A stretch of DNA of 64,000 nt, taken from contig OY755038.1 in assembly GCA_963576565.1 (NCBI GenBank), positions 206,867,013 through 206,931,012 of the forward strand. Direction: 5' to 3'. Both the position numbers and the translations under genes were made by a program. Source of the DNA: Aspidapion aeneum (Eukaryota; Arthropoda; Insecta; Coleoptera; Brentidae). The notes beneath the pieces are model-generated. The model did not search any database. It worked only from the letters and a program-made list of their open reading frames with translations, and was not told the origin of the DNA. Positions within the stretch are counted from its first letter, which is position 1; every line of letters begins with the position of its first letter. Below are positions 58,375-64,000 of the stretch, piece by piece.

Positions 58375-58960
58375 CTAGGCACTCAGACATGATGTGAGCG
58401 GCTGATTCGACGGCCTCATCAGATATTCTGTAAGTGTGATCATCTTGGATCCCATTCTCTGTACGACTTTCGTCAGTGTACATGTACAGTGACCAGTCAT
58501 TAGTCCCGTCACGTGCCTGATTCCTATTAAGTGTACGGGATAAGGTGAATTATGTTGAGGGGACCTCACCATTCTCTTGCTGTGGTTTTGCTTTGATGTT
58601 GAATGTCACATTTCCTGATGCGACACGTTACAAGGTTTTTGGACTTACAAATTCAGGTCCTGGACATGGACCTATAAATCGTTTTTTAGATCGTCTTGTT
58701 GTTAGAGAATCTTGGTGCTTATAACCTGTTACATTCGTGTGTCCCGGCATCCACACAAGGTTAACCTTGTTGTGTTTCGCCCGGGTAGGAAGGAGTTATA
58801 GGCAGTTTATTTGTTAGCATGCTAGATTGATTGCTACTTGCATATCTGAGAATATTACGATACATCCCGTATACAGATCGTTATGGCATTTAGTTTGGCT
58901 TAGAATACTGAACTGTGCTTTCCCAGAGATGCAAACCATTTTACACTAATCTACTTACTA
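58375..58960 (-). pseudogene. LINE RNase H domain and zinc-knuckle remnant
   Basis: Minus strand reads VIFSDMQVAINLA, NKVNLVWMPGHTNVTGYKHQ and RFIGPCPGPEFVSP, the typical end of a LINE RNase H (VPGH...GNE-like), then GLMTGHCTCTLTKVVQRMGS and SAAHIMSECLALTFCRAKNL. Frameshifts throughout. Confidence 0.6.
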
Positions 58961-59994
58961 GATCAAACCTCACTGTGAGAGTGGTATATTCGGTTCTAAC
59001 CACACTTCTTTTCATTACCACTTTGAAATTTTGTCCGTAGGTATAGGTACATTGAAGACATTTGTCTAATCTCATCTACAAACTTATTCCTACATAATTT
59101 TCTCTTGTTCTCGAAATGTAAAATAGACATGCGACTGCGCCACGTAGACGTAAAAATAAAACGTTTAGATATCCTAACTTCAGAAGACCTTAAGGGATAT
59201 TTTTAACTACAGAAAATGTTCACGCAGGTTGGCAAGGAAGAGTGGACTGTATGGAAGGAATTATCTGCGTTACAATGATCTAGGAAGGAAGAGTAAAAAA
59301 TGTGCCATAGTTTTGTGTTACAAACAAGTTTTCTTGATTCTTTTCTGCAGTCTTCCGCGTGTAGGATTACGATTACCACGTCCATGATCTTCACAGGTTA
59401 CAAAACTTATATGGATTGGATTTGACAATGTTTGAAGGATTTGACCAAAGTTAAATTAAAAAATCCAAAATGGCCACTGTCCGGCTATTTTTTAGCTTAA
59501 CATTTTGTTATCTGGTTTCGAAATGTCAAGTGTTTGTCAACCGTGTTTGTTTTGTTTGTAAAGTGTTTTTATCAGGTTTTTTTAGTTAAATTTAGGATAA
59601 AATCTTACTTTTAAAATTATTCATGGTCTTAAACATTACTTATTTTATTAGAGTAGGTTAGTTCGAGAATTCTTTTTCAGTCTCTCTCTCTGTCTCTCTC
59701 TCTCCGCATATTGACAAGGCAAGATTAAATCAAAGTAGGGTTAGTTTGGTAAGGCTGCTAAATGGGTTGCTTATGAGTAGCATTCTATTTCAGCCAATTT
59801 TTCAGCTTCTTTAATGGTGATGTCAAACGCACGTCGTACTCACTATTTTGGTTTGTTGTAAAAATCAATCTCTAGCTATTCTCTGACTATTATATTTAAA
59901 ACGTTTCTGTCACTGAAATTGAAATTAGTTCAAAAACCGGGAACAGTGTGACTTTTAGTTGAAATTATGAAGAACTAAAAAATAAAACGCGGAC

Positions 59995-60300
59995 ATGTTG
60001 GAATCTATCTCTTTTTCCTGGACATGCGTTCAATGTGCCAATTATTTTGAGGCAGTTGTGGATCTAAACGGAATTTCACGGCAGGTAATTTAAATAGGAA
60101 AAATTAGTATTAATGAAAAATGCTTTTGCGTATAAAACAAGATTATTTTAATCTTTTAAAACTTAACGACGTAAGTTAACTAAATTATTGAACAGCCTAT
60201 AAGCAAGAGGCTATTAGAATGCGTGAAATCTGCAGTATTTGGCAATAGATGCAACTACTGCAAGAAGCAGAGATGGGTTTTTTCAAGTCGACCTTGTTAA
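59995..60300 (+). CDS. Candidate two-exon microgene, 64-aa zinc-ribbon-like protein
   Basis: Exon 1 (59995-60084) starts at ATG and encodes MLESISFSWTCVQCANYFEA then VVDLNGISRQ. Its donor is CAG/gtaatt. Exon 2 (60196-60300) follows acceptor ATTGAACAG and encodes PISKRLLECVKSAVFGNRCN then YCKKQRWVFSSRPC and TAA. The join is in phase 0 with a 111-bp intron. Cysteines are arranged C11-x2-C14 and C49-x2-C52 with extra Cys39 and Cys64, the spacing of a two-knuckle zinc ribbon. I do not recognise the family. It could be a host microgene, the first exons of a longer gene, or a transposon exon. No TATA or poly(A) assignment was possible. Confidence 0.45.
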
Positions 60301-61144
60301 GTCTTGCGTTATATTTAAACAAATTAATTAGCAACCAGTTATATTGTAAGTTTTTGTAAAAAACTTTTTATCTTACATCTTGCAATAAGTGCAAACAGTA
60401 AGAAATAGGTGAAGAAAAAATTTTGTTACCTAGTTTCAAAAGGTCAACCAGTCGAATATATTGGCAATATTTTCATTTTACAGTAGGCAAACTTTTCAGG
60501 ATATAAATGATAATGTTCATAAAAATGCCTATCGATGGCCTAACTGCAATATCCTGTATCTGAAAAAATGCAACTTTACAGTGGAAGCGAAAAATAGTTT
60601 AGGTAACACATATACCCACATAGCACAAAAATCACATCAACGTTAAATTAACGTGAACAAAAATAACAAAGTTTTTTTTACTTGAAAACAACGCCATACA
60701 ATGTAATATTTATTTTATTAAATCTACATGCTTAAAGATAACTTAAAAACAAGGAGAAATCAAGCTATAAAAATTTACTTTTTGAAAAAGTTTCTGGTGC
60801 TGTGTATATAACGTGTTTTTTACACTCGTTATTTTCATGTACCAAATTCAAACCTGAAAAGTCTTCCACAACATGTTCTAAAACACCACTAGATTAAGAC
60901 TTCTCAAACCTACTAACTTTCTGCGTCTTTTTTGGTCACGTTTTTTTAATAACATTTTTCTTAATTTAAAAGAGACGCGAAAGGAAGTTATAAAAGTTCA
61001 CTAGTTTAAGACTAGAACACTTCAAGACAATTTTAAAGATGGCGCTCAAGGCAAGACAAAATATCTATCTATCTATATACATTATGTTTTTTTTTTAAGC
61101 TAAAAAAGATTTTTTGACAGTAAACACTTTCACAGAATATTAAT

Positions 61145-63254
61145 AGAGACTTATTGGAATAAAACCTGACTTTATTCTAGACTCGACTTTATTCTGACAC
61201 ATTTGCATAGAAAACTAACAGCTGAGCTCTCAAAATTGACATATCAAAGCCAAATTTAATAATACAGTCGCTAACTTCCATTTAATAAATACCCACACTA
61301 ATAAATCCGGTTTTTAAATACACAAAGGCCGAATTTTGACGCAGAGCAGCTGCATTTTATATGTAAATATGTCACTATAGGGTCGATTTTAAAATTAGGT
61401 CAGGTTTTATTCCAAGAAGTCCCTAATGTGTCATTATCAGGTTAATAGGGACTTATTGGAATAGCCCTCTAGCGGTTCCACCAGTATAGAACCTTTTAGA
61501 GCCTAAAGCTATTATGCCAGGTTCTAAAAGCAACTCAGAAACGTCCTCTATCCTATTATAAAACTAGATTTGGTAATTTGGTATCCTGGCGATTCTGTTG
61601 AATACCATAATACCTTTAGAGTAAAGAAGTTTTTCTATAAAAGCTATGACGATATTTTAGATCCACAATGGCTATATAAAATAATTTAGGTCACAAAATT
61701 GCCAAAAATGTCAGAGTCCGAAGATTATTTTATCACATAAAAATATACCGAGTTTGTCGTTTTGTTGATGATCAAATTGCCTGCCAGATTTATTTTTCTG
61801 ATAAAATCGTATCTGAAAAGCTCTGAAAACAAGCGCGCCACCTCAAGAATGCTTTTTAATAGTTTTTTGATAACAAAATAACAAATATTTAAAATTAAAA
61901 AAAAAATCATTTACACTATTCACCATTGAAAAAGTCTGTTTGGTTTACATAAATCAAAATTAAAGTAAAATTATTGTTAAAAAACACTGCTAAATCGACT
62001 AGATAAATATTTTCTCCCTACAATATTTTTTAAATAAATTTGTATAGGCCATTATGGTTTTATAGTGGTCACTTGGTTTTATTTGTTACTGTATCGCAAC
62101 TAGGATTTTTGAGTGCCCTTATGAAACCAACAAAAAAGAACAATGTAAACATAGTCACCATAACCTCACTTAAATTTTTTGTGTGTGAAAGTGTTGAAAA
62201 GCGTATAATTGAACACTATTAAATGTTTTTTTCGTGCAATTTCGACACAATCGAGAGGGCCAGTGCAATGATATTCGTTGTGCCTGCAGGTTGGAGGGCA
62301 ACCTCTTATATTGGTCGTCTAAATAGGCCTTATCTAGGCCTGGGTGTCCTACCCAGGAGGACGGAAACTCAACAATTATTAATTATTTGGCTTTAAATAA
62401 TCAATCTTGCACTAGGTAGGTACCAATCTGTACCTAGGTATATCTATTATTTTTACAAGAAATACCTAAAAAAATAAAACACGAAAGTATTTACTTACTT
62501 CTGTTAGAATCCTTAAGGAAACAAGGTTTTATTTGGCCGCCTATTTAAATAATATTTAATATACAGCTATGGGTAACTATAAATTTAAGTTTACCTTTAA
62601 GCCTTCCTATAAAACCTTTTTAAAATGCCTAAAAATAATGGCAAAAACCAAAAGTCTAAAGTTTATATTTACCACTCTTAAAAATTTTAAGGAAACTAGG
62701 TTCTATATGGTCGCCTATCTAATCATATTTACTTTTAAACTACTGGTAACTATGAAAACAAAAGGATATAAGATAACCTTTTAGCTCTATTATAAAACAC
62801 TTTTGTGATAACCTAAAGTAATGAAAAAAACTAAATGACCAAAGTTTATATTTATTTCTTTTTAAAAACTTTAGGTAAAATGGTTTATAAGACCATCTTT
62901 ATAAATCAGAAATCAATGAAACCAAAAGTATCTTAAAGGAACAGTAGGAGTATCAGTTTTATTATACTCCCTTTATAAATCACTTTTTGGTTGTATAACA
63001 CCCCTTTAGGTAATTGGCAATATAAATTACCTTTATGTAGCCAAATTGATCCTAAAACCCATAACAGCACCCTCTAAATAACCTAGGAACCAAATTAATA
63101 AAACCTTGAGTGGTAATAATGTTACTTGGGACTGTATTATTAAATTTGGCTTTGATATGTCAATTTTGAGAGGTCAGCTGTTGGTTTTCTGTGCAAATGT
63201 GTCAGAATAAAGTCGAGTCTAGAATAAAGTCAGGTTTTATTCTAATAAGTCTCT
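61145..63254. mobile_element. Nested inverted-repeat element, AGAGACTTATTGG ends
   Basis: About 130-bp arms match between 61145 and 63254 (for example ATTGACATATCAAAGCCAAA). Additional termini face each other at 61424 and 61447, so two or more related elements are nested or one was rearranged. All four ends are followed by AAT outside, consistent with a 3-bp target. Confidence 0.55.
62500..62940. repeat. Degenerate tandem repeat, period about 185 bp
   Basis: TTTTAAGGAAACTAGGTT-type blocks with TGGTCGCCTAT and TGGTAACTATNAA recur near 62508, 62690 and 62868. Three diverged copies. Confidence 0.5.
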
Positions 63255-63814
63255 AATAACAGATGCGCCGTGATCGTAAATCAGGGATCAGTTCCTTAAC
63301 AGGCTTTTGGAATTTAGAGGCCAAAGCGCTGCCTGATAGATTTCGTCAGTGAAAAATCCCGACAATAGGTGGCGCTGCTTCTAGTAAAATAGCAAAAATA
63401 TTTGGTAGAAAAGCCATGCAAGTCGCGTTTTAAAATTCGTGTAGAAAAGGCGTGAATCTAATGTGATTTTAAAGTTGATAAAAATCAATGAAACTAACGT
63501 AGAAACATTGCTGTTTTAATTTGATAATGGCGTTGCAACGTTATTTTTTATAACGTTAATGAATGACCTATTAAGCTTGTTTTCATATATGAAATAAACG
63601 TTTTTTTTTTCTCACGCCTATTTTACGTGTTAAACACGTGATTGTGCTATGTGGGTAGGGTTATTGGGTATAAAAAATATATTTGCTATATTTGTGATTT
63701 CCAACACATATATGTCATATATCATTATACACCATGAAAGTAGCCAGCTCATTTATAAAATAATCTAAAAATTATCAAAATGTTAGCTTAATAGCATAAA
63801 TGTATGCATGTATG

Positions 63815-64000
63815 CAGTGGCGGATCCAGGATATCCGAGGGGAGGGGCCAATGTGGCAGCAAACATCAAAATATTTTTTTAGTGGTTTTTCATAAATCTG
63901 AGGTGTGAAATTTAGTATCTAACGGTTTATGGGGACGCAGGCGAATTAAAATAAAATTAAGTATAATTTGAAATACGTGATGCTGCTAAACTAAAAATTA
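63815..64000. mobile_element. hAT-type MITE, second copy, truncated by window end
   Basis: Starts CAGTGGCGGATCCAGG and follows the 45.68-kb copy in inverted interior order (CAAACATCAAAATATTTTTT). Confidence 0.75.

Larger units (their letters stand above)
60613..63657. mobile_element. 3-kb inverted-repeat element, TACCCACATAGCACAA ends
   Basis: Left end TACCCACATAGCACAAAAAT, right end ATTGTGCTATGTGGGTA. It contains the AGAGACTTATTGG element pair. No target duplication or transposase seen; class unknown. Confidence 0.5.

Overview
This is a window of an AT-rich, transposon-dense animal genome, almost certainly an insect. Genes are split into small exons with GT-AG introns, a tRNA-derived SINE and many LINE, hAT, Tc1/mariner-like and foldback remnants fill the introns, and there are no operons or bacterial signals. 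Repeat and intron style would suit a large-genome beetle or a similar insect, but the order cannot be fixed from the sequence alone. The only substantial host gene I can support is on the minus strand from about 32.1 kb down to the left edge of the window. I could place 19 coding exons (about 3.16 kb of CDS, about 1,050 codons). All 18 exon junctions keep the reading frame and 17 of the 18 introns inside the model are GT-AG (one is GC-AG). The initiator exon lies further right and was not found; the C-terminal exons lie left of base 1. The product is a secreted, proline/glutamine-rich, low-complexity protein of extracellular-matrix or cuticle type, with two ordered-looking C-terminal modules. 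I do not recognise a named orthologue.

Layout: 0-5.7 kb holds exons of this gene between a GTCT-microsatellite element, a hAT MITE with a GC-rich hairpin, and a 1.2 kb hAT relic. 5.7-8.2 kb has SINEs and a foldback element with a 9-bp target duplication. 8.3-17.9 kb holds eleven exons among minisatellite-bearing elements, a TA-flanked element touching a splice donor, and a 75-bp LINE tail whose target-site duplication copied a splice donor. 18-25 kb is nested repeats, including a 1.9 kb inverted pair. 26-32.1 kb holds the N-terminal exons, a Tc/mariner-type transposase relic and a LINE reverse transcriptase broken by a hAT MITE. 32-47 kb is intron or intergenic sequence with large foldbacks and a hAT that landed in the YADD motif of an RTE reverse transcriptase. 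47-59 kb contains a THAP-like first exon with an apparent one-base frameshift, a pogo-like element and several degenerate LINEs. 59.99-60.3 kb contains a possible two-exon zinc-ribbon microgene on the plus strand. 60.6-64 kb is a set of nested terminal-inverted-repeat elements.

The most interesting signals are (i) transposon ends sitting exactly at three of the 19 splice donors of the host gene, one of them a donor duplicated by the insertion itself; (ii) three unrelated elements with 9-bp target duplications, two of them with terminal repeats built of 16-bp minisatellite units as in Drosophila Foldback; and (iii) the small zinc-ribbon ORF. Identifications rest on reading the sequence; no database search was possible.
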